Assembly: GCA_934636305.1 (NCBI GenBank)
Contig: CAKUAM010000002.1
Location: forward strand, 1-57,122
Length of the DNA stretch: 57,122 nucleotides
Source: an uncultured Oscillospiraceae bacterium
GTDB lineage: Bacteria; Bacillota; Clostridia; Oscillospirales; Oscillospiraceae
Direction of reading: 5' to 3'
Positions 41,462 through 49,607 of the stretch are shown piece by piece; the first letter of the stretch is position 1, and the number at the start of each line of letters is the position of its first letter. The notes under the pieces are model-generated. The model did no database searches. It saw nothing but the letters and a program-made list of their open reading frames with translations, and was not told where the DNA came from. The translations under genes were made by a program, and so were the position numbers.

Positions 41462-41494
41462 CGGCTGCATTTTGCAGGTTTTTCTATGCAGGGC

Positions 41495-41523
41495 TTGGAA
41501 ACACTTTGGAAGTATGATATGAT
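41495..41523 (+). promoter_or_regulatory. Promoter of the DEAD-box helicase operon
   Basis: TTGGAA, 17-base spacer, TATGAT, about 50 bases before the helicase ATG; a nearby TATACT at 41523-41528 is an alternative -10. Confidence 0.55.
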
Positions 41524-41576
41524 ATACTAAATAAATTGCGATTTTTCGCTGGAACATAGAGTAAGGAAGAATCAGT

Positions 41577-42770
41577 ATGGAACAGAATTTGACATTTGCC
41601 GATCTTGGATTGTCGGCCGAGATCCTGCAGGCATTAGAGAAAAAGGGCTACGGCTATCCCACCCGGATCCAGGCGGAGGCCATTCCACCGTTTCTGCAGT
41701 GGAAGGACGTCATTGCCAAGGCCCCGACGGGCACCGGCAAAACGTTTGCCTTCGGTATCCCCATGATTGAGCACATTCATGCAGAGAGCGAGGATCTGCA
41801 GGGGCTGATCCTTGCGCCGACGCGGGAGCTTGCCATTCAGATCTGCGAGGAACTGCGCGGCCTGCTCACCTACTATAAAAATATCCGCGTTGCCGTTGTC
41901 TACGGCGGGGCAAAGATTGAGACGCAGATCAAGCAGCTTGCTGCGCACCCGCAGATCGTCGTCGCCACGCCGGGCCGCCTGATGGACCACTACAAGCGGC
42001 GCACGCTCAGTCTGGACAAGGTACAGACCGTTGTGCTGGACGAGGCGGACCGGATGCTGGACATGGGCTTCTTTGACGATGTGACAAAAATCATTGAAAA
42101 GGTGAAAAATCGCCGCAATCTTGGCCTGTTTTCTGCAACCATCTCACAGGAGGTCATGACCGTCTCCTGGATGTACCAGCGGGACGAGGTGGAGATCACG
42201 GTTCCCGCTGATGTGGACAATCGTCCGGATATCACCCAGTATTCGATTACCTGCCCGCCGCTGGAAAAGGTGGACATGGTACAGCGGCTCATCCGGACGC
42301 TGCGGCTGGAACGCACCATCATTTTCTGCAACACCAAGGTTATGTGCCAGCGCCTGCGGGATGATCTTGTCCGCATGGGGCTGCCCGCGGACTGTATCCA
42401 TGGCGATATTCCGCAGCAAAAGCGCGAAAAGACCATGCGCACGTTCAAAGAGGGCAAGCTCCCCATCCTGATTGCCACGGACGTTGCCTCGCGCGGCATC
42501 GACGTTGACGATGTCGACTGCGTGATCAACTACGACGTGCCGGAAGAAAATGAATATTATATCCACCGCATTGGCCGGACTGGCCGCGCCAAGCGCAAGG
42601 GCATTGCCGTCTCCATTCTCGGCACCTTCCCGGAGCAGACGAAGCTGGCGGAAATTGCGAAATACTCGCACTATTCTATCCAGCCTGTCAGGTTTGCCGA
42701 CGATGGCGCGCTTGTCGAGGAGGAAGTAAAGAAGTCCCGGAAAGCGCAGCCGCGCAGGCGGTTCCGTTGA
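41577..42770 (+). CDS. DEAD-box ATP-dependent RNA helicase
   Basis: 397 residues with both RecA-like domains and little else. Q motif FADLGLSAEILQALEKKGYGYPTRIQ, motif I APTGTGKT, Ia PTRELA, motif II DEAD in LDEADRMLDMGFF, motif III SAT, then IIFCNTK, DVASRGIDVDDV and HRIGRTGR. It lacks the C-terminal RNA-binding domain of CsdA/DbpA proteins and ends in a short basic tail (KKSRKAQPRRRFR). Role: RNA remodelling in ribosome assembly or decay. The stop overlaps the start of the DprA-like gene. Confidence 0.94.
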   Translation: MEQNLTFADLGLSAEILQALEKKGYGYPTRIQAEAIPPFLQWKDVIAKAPTGTGKTFAFGIPMIEHIHAESEDLQGLILAPTRELAIQICEELRGLLTYYKNIRVAVVYGGAKIETQIKQLAAHPQIVVATPGRLMDHYKRRTLSLDKVQTVVLDEADRMLDMGFFDDVTKIIEKVKNRRNLGLFSATISQEVMTVSWMYQRDEVEITVPADVDNRPDITQYSITCPPLEKVDMVQRLIRTLRLERTIIFCNTKVMCQRLRDDLVRMGLPADCIHGDIPQQKREKTMRTFKEGKLPILIATDVASRGIDVDDVDCVINYDVPEENEYYIHRIGRTGRAKRKGIAVSILGTFPEQTKLAEIAKYSHYSIQPVRFADDGALVEEEVKKSRKAQPRRRFR

Positions 42771-43648
42771 CTGCGGCTGAGGAGGGCATGCTGCTGCTCT
42801 CGTGCCTGCTGCCCGGGCAGATGCGCCCGCTTACGATGCCGCAGCTGCAGGAGCTTGGCCGGCGGGCGCGGGCCTATGGCATGGGCGGGGACGATCCGCT
42901 GCGGGAGCTGACTGCGCGTGATCTTGCCCGGCTGGGCTATGACGCGGCGGAGCAGACGCATATTCTGCAGCTTTTATCACGCGGCGAGACGCTGCGCGCC
43001 TATCTCTCCCGCGCAGCTGCGCAGGATATTTTTCCGGTCACACGTCTGGATGCCAGATATCCGCAGCGCCTGCGGCAGAGGCTTGGTCCGCGCTGCCCGG
43101 CGGTTCTGTTTGCAAAGGGCGATCCGGCCCTTTTATCTGCGCGCTGCATTTCCGTCGTCGGCTCGCGTGCGCTTGCGCCGCAGGGCCGCGCATTTGCAGA
43201 GACGGCAGGACGGCTGATTGCCGGCTCTTTGTATTCAATCTGCTCCGGCGGTGCGGCGGGCGCGGACCGTGCTGCGCAGGATGCCTGCCTGGCTGCGGGC
43301 GGCAGCGCTGTAATTTTCCCGGCGGACAGTCTGCTTACACATCCGGCTCTGCCAGGTGTCTTATATCTGGCCGAGCAGGCGTATGACATGCCATTTTCCG
43401 CTGCGCGTGCGCTTGGCCGCAACCGGCTTATCCATGCGATGGGCGAGAAAACGCTCGTCGCGCAGTGTACGTGCGGCTCCGGCGGCACGTGGGAGGGCAC
43501 AACCGAGAATCTTCACCGCGGCTACAGCCCGGTCTTTGTCTGCGACGATGGCTCCAACGCCATGCAGGCGCTGGTATCCCGCGGCGCGGTGCCTGTCCGG
43601 CAGCTAGACAGGTTGGACGTGCTGCAGCCGATGCAGCTTCACTTCTGA
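42767..43648 (+). CDS. DprA/Smf-like Rossmann protein
   Basis: 293 residues. A SAM-like helical N-terminus, then a DprA-type Rossmann fold with SVVGSRALAPQGRAFAE, CSGGAAGADRAAQDACLAAGG and the RNRLI motif (ARALGRNRLIHAMGE). The late motif GSGGTWEGTTENL replaces the usual SGSLxTA region, and no C-terminal winged helix is present. DprA loads RecA on incoming single-stranded DNA; this variant may be a specialised paralogue. The start TTG at 42767 overlaps the helicase stop; an ATG at 42788 has GGAGG only two bases away and is the alternative. It is co-transcribed with the helicase. Confidence 0.8.
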   Translation: MTAAEEGMLLLSCLLPGQMRPLTMPQLQELGRRARAYGMGGDDPLRELTARDLARLGYDAAEQTHILQLLSRGETLRAYLSRAAAQDIFPVTRLDARYPQRLRQRLGPRCPAVLFAKGDPALLSARCISVVGSRALAPQGRAFAETAGRLIAGSLYSICSGGAAGADRAAQDACLAAGGSAVIFPADSLLTHPALPGVLYLAEQAYDMPFSAARALGRNRLIHAMGEKTLVAQCTCGSGGTWEGTTENLHRGYSPVFVCDDGSNAMQALVSRGAVPVRQLDRLDVLQPMQLHF

Positions 43649-43655
43649 GGATTTT

Positions 43656-44663
43656 ATGCAATATTATTACAATCAGCTTTCCAAGCCGCTCAGGGCCGTC
43701 TATGACGCGCTTCTCGGCGGCTTTCGCGCGCTGGCGACGTCAATTCGCATTGCGTTTGTAAGCGAAACCGTCTTATCGGATATCTATCTGCGGCTGAAGC
43801 TTGACGAGCCGCTGATCTTCTATGTCACAGGCTATCGCTGCCGGTATATGCCGGGTGCGGATCATCTGGAGCTTTTGCCGGAGTACCTGTTTGACAAGGG
43901 CCGGATCCAGACACACCGGCAGGCGGTACAGGCGCGTCTGCAGCGGCTTGTGCGGCCGCTGGTCGGCAAATCCCCTGCCGAGCAGGAGCTTGCCATCCAT
44001 GATTTTATTCTGCAGAATGTCCGCTATGACAAGCTGAAAAAGCCCTATTCGCATGAGATTCTGGGGCCTCTCACGCAGGGCGTCGGCGTGTGTGAGGGTA
44101 TTGCAAAGACCGTCAAGGCGCTGTGTGATGCCGCCGGGCTGTGGTGTATCGTCGCACTTTGCGAGGCAAATCCGGAAAAGGGAATCCGCTATCGCCACGC
44201 CTGGAACATCGTACAGCTTGGCGGGCAGTATTATCATCTGGATGCAACGTTTGACAATTCACTGCAATGCGGTGCGGCGCGGTATGATTATTTTAATCTG
44301 GACGACAGCCACATCTTCCGGGACCATGAGCCGCTGGTGCTGCCGGCACCTGCCTGTACGGATGGCCGCGCCTTTTATTACCGCAGCGTTTCGCTCACGA
44401 AACTGGAGGACGTGGAAAAGCGCGCTGCACAGGCGCTTCGGAAGAAGCAGCCTACATTTCTTTTTCACTGGCGCGGCGGCGGACTGAACCGGGAGCTTCT
44501 TCTGCAGCTGCAGGCCATTGCGGCGCGGCTGGCACAGGAGAAGGGGCTGCAGGCCTCAAGCTCAGTCAACGTGCCGCAGGCTGTTTTGCAGTTCCGCTTT
44601 ACGGATGCTGCGCAGCCGGCGCTCACCATCCAGCAGGCCAACGAACAGGAGGCCATCCCGTAA
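43656..44663 (+). CDS. Transglutaminase-like domain protein
   Basis: 335 residues, no signal peptide. The transglutaminase-like core has Cys146 (GVGVCEGIAKTVKALC), His181 (RYRHAWNIVQLGG) and Asp196 (YYHLDATFD), a complete Cys-His-Asp triad, probably a protease-like rather than cross-linking activity. N- and C-terminal flanks (about 1-110 and 230-335) are unassigned. It is seven bases after the DprA-like gene and ends the helicase operon, just before the hairpin at 44682. Confidence 0.85.
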   Translation: MQYYYNQLSKPLRAVYDALLGGFRALATSIRIAFVSETVLSDIYLRLKLDEPLIFYVTGYRCRYMPGADHLELLPEYLFDKGRIQTHRQAVQARLQRLVRPLVGKSPAEQELAIHDFILQNVRYDKLKKPYSHEILGPLTQGVGVCEGIAKTVKALCDAAGLWCIVALCEANPEKGIRYRHAWNIVQLGGQYYHLDATFDNSLQCGAARYDYFNLDDSHIFRDHEPLVLPAPACTDGRAFYYRSVSLTKLEDVEKRAAQALRKKQPTFLFHWRGGGLNRELLLQLQAIAARLAQEKGLQASSSVNVPQAVLQFRFTDAAQPALTIQQANEQEAIP

Positions 44664-44681
44664 TCAAATAACGGGCGTTGT

Positions 44682-44711
44682 GCCGGGCAATCTGGATGCG
44701 GATTGCCCGGC
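44682..44711 (+). terminator. Hairpin ending the helicase operon
   Basis: GCCGGGCAATC and its perfect complement around eight bases, 18 bases beyond the stop. The T-run (CTTTTTTG) is about 17 bases further on, so termination efficiency is uncertain. Confidence 0.6.
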
Positions 44712-44724
44712 CTGCAAATAACAG

Positions 44725-44753
44725 TAGCTTTTTTGTAACTTTTCGCATATAAT
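44725..44753 (+). promoter_or_regulatory. Promoter of the glmS ribozyme/glmS transcript
   Basis: -10 TATAAT at 44748-44753 with a weak -35 (TAGCTT, 17-base spacer). The predicted start lies about 40 bases upstream of the ribozyme cleavage site. Confidence 0.5.
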
Positions 44754-44802
44754 GGGAACAGTCGCAGAACCGGAAAGGAGGATATGGCTTCAGCCATCAC
44801 AA

Positions 44803-44975
44803 GCGCCAGAGCCTGCGCAGCCGCGCAGGACAACGAGGAGAAACGTGATCGAAAATTCGGCGGATGCGTTTCCGTGTGCTCTCCGCACGCGTGACAGAGT
44901 CAGAAATATGCGGGCAACCGCAAAACAAAGGGGCTCTGAGCGGGGAATCAGGCAAATTTCTGCGCGTTTGTCCTG
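44803..44975 (+). ncRNA. glmS_ribozyme: glmS self-cleaving ribozyme
   Basis: The invariant GCGCCAGA opens the ribozyme, with cleavage expected between 44802 and 44803. P1 is CCTGCGC/GCGCAGG (44812-44829). The core block ATCGAAAATTCGGCGGATGC, closed by GAAACG/CGTTTC, is nearly identical to the Bacillus glmS ribozyme core. P3 is CGTGTGC/GCACGCG and P4 is CAGAG/CTCTG (44895-44938). When glucosamine-6-phosphate accumulates it acts as a cofactor for self-cleavage, and the downstream glmS mRNA is then degraded. The 3' boundary is approximate. Confidence 0.93.
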
Positions 44976-44996
44976 TAAGTATCTGATCTTTACAGG
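44972..44996 (+). promoter_or_regulatory. Hairpin partly covering the glmS ribosome binding site
   Basis: CCTGTAA pairs with TTACAGG (seven base pairs, 11-base loop); its 3' arm includes the first bases of the AGGAGG site (44994-44999) of glmS. It could lower translation or only space the ribozyme from the ribosome. Confidence 0.5.
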
Positions 44997-45008
44997 AGGA
45001 ACTATTTT

Positions 45009-46841
45009 ATGTGTGGAATCGTTGGATACGTCGGCAAGCAGCAGGCGGCCCCCATTTTGCTGGAGGGGCTGTCCCGGCTGGAATACCGCGGATATGACTC
45101 GGCAGGCATCTGCGTGGAGGCCAATGGCGCGCTCGAGGTGGAGAAGGCCAAGGGGCGGCTGCAGAATCTGATTGAAAAAACGGATCATGGAGCAAAGCTG
45201 CCCGGTACGCTCGGCATCGGCCATACCCGTTGGGCCACCCATGGTGAGCCGAACGATGTAAATTCCCACCCGCAGGTATCCCAGAACGGCTCGATTGCCG
45301 TCGTACATAATGGAATCATTGAAAACTATCTGGAAATCCGTGAATTTCTGGAGGAAAAGGGCGTCGTGTTCACCTCGCAGACCGATACAGAGGTCGTTGC
45401 GCAGCTCATGGAATACTGCATGGGCCTGCCGGAGGTCAAAACCGTGGCCGATGCGCTGTATATGGTGCTGCACCGGATCGAAGGCGCGTATGCGCTTGGA
45501 ATCCTCAGTGCACATGACCCGGATCATATCTATGCTGCGCGCAAGGACGCGCCGCTGCTGCTGGGCTTTGCCGACGGCGAGAATTTTCTGGCCTCCGATG
45601 TAACCGCGCTGGTCAAATATACGCGCGATGTGGTCTATATGGACGACGGTGAGGTTGCGATCCTGGGCCGGGACGGCATCCAGATCTTCAACGCCATGGA
45701 GCTTCCTGTGGAAAAGGAGCACCACCACATCGACTGGGAAATTTCTGCTGCGGAAAAGGGCGGCTATGAGCATTTCATGCTCAAGGAGATCATGGAGGAG
45801 CCAGAGGCGCTGCGCCGTGCGATTCTCCCCCGCCTGAAGGACGGCGCGGTGTTCTTTGAGGATCTGCAGCTCGATATCTGCCAGTATCATGCCATCAAGA
45901 TTATCGCCTGCGGCTCGTCGTACCATGTGGGCATGGTCGGGAAATACAATCTGGAGAAGCTGACGCGCATCCCGGTGGAGGTCATTCTGGCCTCTGAGTT
46001 CCGCTACTGCGACCCGATTGTAGACAGCGGCACGCTGGCCATCATCATCAGTCAGTCCGGCGAAACGCTGGATACCATGGCTGCCCTGCGCGAGGCCAAG
46101 GCCAGAGGTGCGCGGATTTTGTCCATTGTCAACGTCGTCGGCAGCTCCATTGCCCGCGAATCGGACGATGTGCTCTATACGTGGGCGGGGCCGGAGATTG
46201 CCGTTGCCACGACAAAGGCCTATTCCACGCAGATGGCTGTTCTGAATCTGCTGGGCATTTATCTGGCCGGTCAGCTCGGCACCATCAGCGGTGCTGACGC
46301 TGCGCGCCTGACGCAGGCCATCGGGGAGATCCCTGCGCAGGTGGAAAAGATCCTTGCCGACCGGGAGCAGATTCAATATTATGCCTCCCAGTATTTTAAC
46401 CATAACTCTGTATTTTTCATTGGCCGCAATCTCGACTATGCGCTCGGCATGGAGGGGTCGCTGAAGCTCAAGGAAATCTCGTATATCCACTCCGAGGCCT
46501 ACGCCTCCGGGGAGCTCAAGCACGGCACGATATCGCTCATTGAGCCGGGAACGCTGGTTGTGGCGCTGGGCACATACACACCGCTGTTTGACAAAGCGAT
46601 GAGCAATGTCATCGAGGTCAAGGCACGAGGTGCAAACGTACTTGCGCTCACGACGGATTCGCACCGTGCGGAGATGGAAAAGCGCGTGGACGCAATTTTG
46701 ACCATTCCCGATACAGAGCTGCTGCTGCTGCCGCTGCTTGGCGTTGTACCGCTGCAGCTGTTCTCGTACTATGTTGCGCTGCAGCGCGGCTGCGACATCG
46801 ATAAGCCGCGTAATCTTGCCAAGAGCGTCACCGTGGAATAA
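45009..46841 (+). CDS. glmS: Glutamine-fructose-6-phosphate aminotransferase (isomerising)
   Basis: Makes glucosamine-6-phosphate from fructose-6-phosphate and glutamine, the first step to UDP-GlcNAc and peptidoglycan. 610 residues. The N-terminal class-II amidotransferase starts at MCGIVGYVG with Cys2 as nucleophile, plus RLEYRGYDSAG and GIGHTRWATHG. Two SIS domains (about 285-600) bind the sugar (GSSYHVGM, SQSGETLDT, SEAYASGELKHG). It ends KSVTVE as expected. Control is by the upstream glmS ribozyme. Confidence 0.98.
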   Translation: MCGIVGYVGKQQAAPILLEGLSRLEYRGYDSAGICVEANGALEVEKAKGRLQNLIEKTDHGAKLPGTLGIGHTRWATHGEPNDVNSHPQVSQNGSIAVVHNGIIENYLEIREFLEEKGVVFTSQTDTEVVAQLMEYCMGLPEVKTVADALYMVLHRIEGAYALGILSAHDPDHIYAARKDAPLLLGFADGENFLASDVTALVKYTRDVVYMDDGEVAILGRDGIQIFNAMELPVEKEHHHIDWEISAAEKGGYEHFMLKEIMEEPEALRRAILPRLKDGAVFFEDLQLDICQYHAIKIIACGSSYHVGMVGKYNLEKLTRIPVEVILASEFRYCDPIVDSGTLAIIISQSGETLDTMAALREAKARGARILSIVNVVGSSIARESDDVLYTWAGPEIAVATTKAYSTQMAVLNLLGIYLAGQLGTISGADAARLTQAIGEIPAQVEKILADREQIQYYASQYFNHNSVFFIGRNLDYALGMEGSLKLKEISYIHSEAYASGELKHGTISLIEPGTLVVALGTYTPLFDKAMSNVIEVKARGANVLALTTDSHRAEMEKRVDAILTIPDTELLLLPLLGVVPLQLFSYYVALQRGCDIDKPRNLAKSVTVE

Positions 46842-46854
46842 GCTCCGCAATCCG

Positions 46855-46889
46855 GAGGGCTGCCGCAGCTGCGGCAGCCCTCGTTTTTT
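46855..46889 (+). terminator. Terminator after glmS
   Basis: GAGGGCTGCCGCAG and its complement, 14 base pairs, followed by GTTTTTT, 13 bases past the stop. Confidence 0.88.
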
Positions 46890-46907
46890 GAAAATGGCCG
46901 CGGCATC

Positions 46908-46936
46908 TCGACGCGCTGCCGCGTTTATGGTATAAT
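46908..46936 (+). promoter_or_regulatory. Promoter of the GTPase-nuclease gene
   Basis: -10 TATAAT (46931-46936) with extended TGG in front; the -35 is TCGACG at 17 bases. Start expected about 25 bases before the ATG. Confidence 0.6.
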
Positions 46937-46966
46937 CCTCTTACAAAAGACACAGGAGCGGGCACA

Positions 46967-49558
46967 ATGAACGGACAGACAACCAATCAAACAGAAAAAC
47001 GGCTTTGTGTGGGACTTCTGGCACATGTGGATGCCGGAAAGACCACGCTGTCCGAGGCCATGCTCTATGCCGCGGGCGCAATCCGCACGTTCGGGCGCGT
47101 GGATCATCAGGATACCTTCCTGGATACCGACCAGCAGGAGCGCAGTCGGGGCATCACCATCTTTTCCAAGCAGGCGGTCCTGCAGCTGCCGGGCTGCACC
47201 ATTACGCTGCTCGATACGCCGGGACATGTGGACTTCTCTGCGGAGATGGAGCGTACGCTGCAGGTGCTGGACTGCGCCATACTTGTAATCAGCGGTACGG
47301 ACGGCGTACAGGGGCACACGAAAACGCTCTGGCAGCTGCTGCGCCGGTACCAGATTCCGACGCTTCTGTTCATCAACAAAATGGATATCGAGACGGCTGA
47401 CCGGGCGCAGCTGATGGATGTGCTTGCGCGGGAGCTGAGCGAGACCTGTATAGACTTTTCCCTGCCGCCGGCAGAGCTTGCCGAGCGGCTGGCACTGTGT
47501 GATGAGGCGCTTCTGGAGCGATATCTGGCTGAGAGCACGCTCTCTGATGCGCAGATTGCCGTCCTTGTCGGGCGGCGGAAGGTATTCCCCTGCTTTTTTG
47601 GCTCCGCGCTGCGCCGGCAGGGCGTGGATGCGCTGCTGCAGGCGCTGCCGCGGATTGTCCCTGCGCCACCGGACAGCGGCAGCTTCGGCGCGCATGTGTT
47701 TAAAATTGCGCGCGATCCCAAGGGCGTCCGCCTGACGTTTCTGAAGGTCACTGGCGGCACGCTGCAGGTCAAGCAGCTGCTGGAGGGGGCGGACTGGGCG
47801 GAAAAAGCAGACCAGCTGCGGCTGTATTCCGGCAGCCGGTATACGCTTTTGCAGCAGGCGCCCGCAGGGACCATCTGCGCAGTTACCGGCCTGACAAAGA
47901 CTATGCCCGGTGACGTGCTTGGACAGGAGGCTGCTGCGCAGGCTCCCAGCCTGCAGCCTGTTCTGGAATACCGGCTGCAGGTGGAAAACGGCGACAGCGC
48001 GCAGGCCTATAGCCAGCTGCGCGTGCTGGAGGAGGAAGATCCGCAGCTGCACCTGATCTGGGACGCACGCCTGCGGGAGATTCGCGTACAGCTGATGGGG
48101 CCGGTACAGATGGAGATTCTGCAGACACTGATTGCCGAACGGTTTGGCCTGCAGGTCAGCTTTGACGCGGGCAATATCGTCTATCTGGAGACCATTGCCG
48201 CACCGGTTGAGGGCATCGGGCACTACGAGCCGCTGCGCCATTATGCCGAGGTGCATCTGCTGATGGAGCCGGCGGAGCCGGGCTCCGGCCTGCAATTTGA
48301 CACCATGTGCCCCACCGACACGCTGGCGCTGCACTGGCAGCGGCTTATTCTGGCGCATCTGGCGGAAAAGGCACATCGCGGCGTGCTGACTGGCGCGCCG
48401 CTCGCCGACGTGCGGATTACGCTCGTTTCCGGCCGTGCGCATCTGAAGCATACGGAGGGCGGCGATTTCCGGCAGGCGACGTATCGCGCGGTGCGTCAGG
48501 GTCTGATGAAGGCGAAAAGCGTCCTGCTTGAGCCGTGGTACGCGTTCCGCATAGAGCTGCCTGCTGCGTGTGCCGGCCATGCAATCACGGATATCCAGCG
48601 TATGCAGGGCGTCTGCAGCGCGCCGGAGACGCAGGATACCCAGACGATCCTGACCGGCAGTGCACCCGTGCGTCTGCTGCGCGGCTATGCGGCCGAGCTC
48701 ACCGCCTACACCAGGGGCCGCGGCAGAATCTACTGCCGCGCGGCGGGGTATCGCCCCTGCCCGGATCAGCAGGCGCTTGTGCAGGCGCGCGGCTATGACC
48801 CGGCGCGGGATCTGGATAACCCGGCAGGCTCCATCTTCTGCAGTCACGGGGCCGGATACGAGGTCAAATGGCAGGATGTGGACCAGGCGGCCCATCTGCC
48901 GCTGCTGCGGCTGGGCGGTGCGGAACCGGACGCTCCTGCGCCGCGGAAAATTGTCCGCTCCGTTGCACCCGGCGGCGCGCCGGAGCTGGAAAAGGAACTG
49001 CTGGCGATCTTTGAGCGCACGTATGGCGCCATCCGCCGCCGGGATGCGCTGCCGCAAATGGCGCTGCGCAGCGAGGACAAGCGTGAGTTTTTACAGCAGC
49101 TGGAGCCGGCGGAGGACTTTTTGCTGGTCGACGGCTATAATGTAATCTTTGCATGGGACGAGCTGAAGGAGCTTGCCCGCACGAGCCTTGACACCGCCCG
49201 CCATGTGCTCATGAATTATCTCTGTAACTATCAGGGCTACCGCGGCTGTACGCTCATTCTTGTCTTTGATGCGTATAAGGTCCCGCAAGGGCTTGGTTCG
49301 GTTGAGAAATATCACAACATTTACATCGTCTACACCCGGCACGCGGAAACGGCTGACCAGTATATTGAGCGGCTGAGCTTTGAGCTGCGCGGCAGATGGC
49401 GTGTGCGTGTGGCGACGAGTGACAATCTGGAGCAGCTCATTATCCTTGGCCATGGTGCAGAGCGAATTTCATCCCAGTATTTCCACGACGAGGTATTCGC
49501 TGCGCAGGCGGAGATTGACCGCATCCTGACACAGAACAATAAGAAAAATAATACCTGA
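46967..49558 (+). CDS. Translational GTPase (EF-G/Tet(M) type) fused to a Rae1/YacP-like NYN ribonuclease domain
   Basis: 863 residues. Residues 1 to about 650 follow the layout of EF-G-like ribosomal protection proteins: G1 AHVDAGKTT (19-27), RGIT (61-64), DTPGH (83-87), NKMD (137-140), then domain II (VFKIARDPKGVRLTFLKVTGG), domain III, domain IV (YAEVHLLMEPAEPGSGLQF) and domain V. A short proline/alanine-containing linker leads to a NYN/PIN-like domain (717-863) with acidic residues at 722 (LLVDGYNVIFAW), 768 (VFDAY), 797 (ETAD) and 819 (ATSD), the pattern of Bacillus Rae1 (YacP), which cuts mRNA in the ribosomal A site. ATG with AGGAG, own promoter. A plain tetracycline-resistance call would ignore the nuclease. 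The predicted role, ribosome-targeted mRNA cleavage or rescue, is inference. Confidence 0.88.
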   Translation: MNGQTTNQTEKRLCVGLLAHVDAGKTTLSEAMLYAAGAIRTFGRVDHQDTFLDTDQQERSRGITIFSKQAVLQLPGCTITLLDTPGHVDFSAEMERTLQVLDCAILVISGTDGVQGHTKTLWQLLRRYQIPTLLFINKMDIETADRAQLMDVLARELSETCIDFSLPPAELAERLALCDEALLERYLAESTLSDAQIAVLVGRRKVFPCFFGSALRRQGVDALLQALPRIVPAPPDSGSFGAHVFKIARDPKGVRLTFLKVTGGTLQVKQLLEGADWAEKADQLRLYSGSRYTLLQQAPAGTICAVTGLTKTMPGDVLGQEAAAQAPSLQPVLEYRLQVENGDSAQAYSQLRVLEEEDPQLHLIWDARLREIRVQLMGPVQMEILQTLIAERFGLQVSFDAGNIVYLETIAAPVEGIGHYEPLRHYAEVHLLMEPAEPGSGLQFDTMCPTDTLALHWQRLILAHLAEKAHRGVLTGAPLADVRITLVSGRAHLKHTEGGDFRQATYRAVRQGLMKAKSVLLEPWYAFRIELPAACAGHAITDIQRMQGVCSAPETQDTQTILTGSAPVRLLRGYAAELTAYTRGRGRIYCRAAGYRPCPDQQALVQARGYDPARDLDNPAGSIFCSHGAGYEVKWQDVDQAAHLPLLRLGGAEPDAPAPRKIVRSVAPGGAPELEKELLAIFERTYGAIRRRDALPQMALRSEDKREFLQQLEPAEDFLLVDGYNVIFAWDELKELARTSLDTARHVLMNYLCNYQGYRGCTLILVFDAYKVPQGLGSVEKYHNIYIVYTRHAETADQYIERLSFELRGRWRVRVATSDNLEQLIILGHGAERISSQYFHDEVFAAQAEIDRILTQNNKKNNT

Positions 49559-49566
49559 TAAAATGC

Positions 49567-49601
49567 TGCCCCTGCCCACCGATCACCGGTGGGCAGGGGC
49601 A
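49567..49601. terminator. Bidirectional terminator between the GTPase fusion and the oxidoreductase
   Basis: TGCCCCTGCCCACCG and its perfect complement (15 base pairs, five-base loop) lie between the two convergent stops. Flanks are only mildly T-rich. Confidence 0.75.
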
Positions 49602-49607
49602 CTTACG

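Noticed and set aside
46925..49057. Long open frame (about 710 codons) opposite the GTPase fusion gene
   Set aside because: It is the antisense shadow of a GC-rich gene: no recognisable domain, Arg/Gln-rich composition, no ribosome binding site. The same applies to long antisense frames opposite glmS (44790-46850), the transketolase genes (24855-26672), mutL (3020-4465), the hydrogenase (37316-38944) and nupC/pdp (51401-53668).
46967..49558. Acquired tetracycline resistance gene tet(M/O/W)
   Set aside because: The GTPase half is only family-like, base composition matches its neighbours, there are no mobile-element flanks, and a nuclease domain absent from Tet proteins is present.
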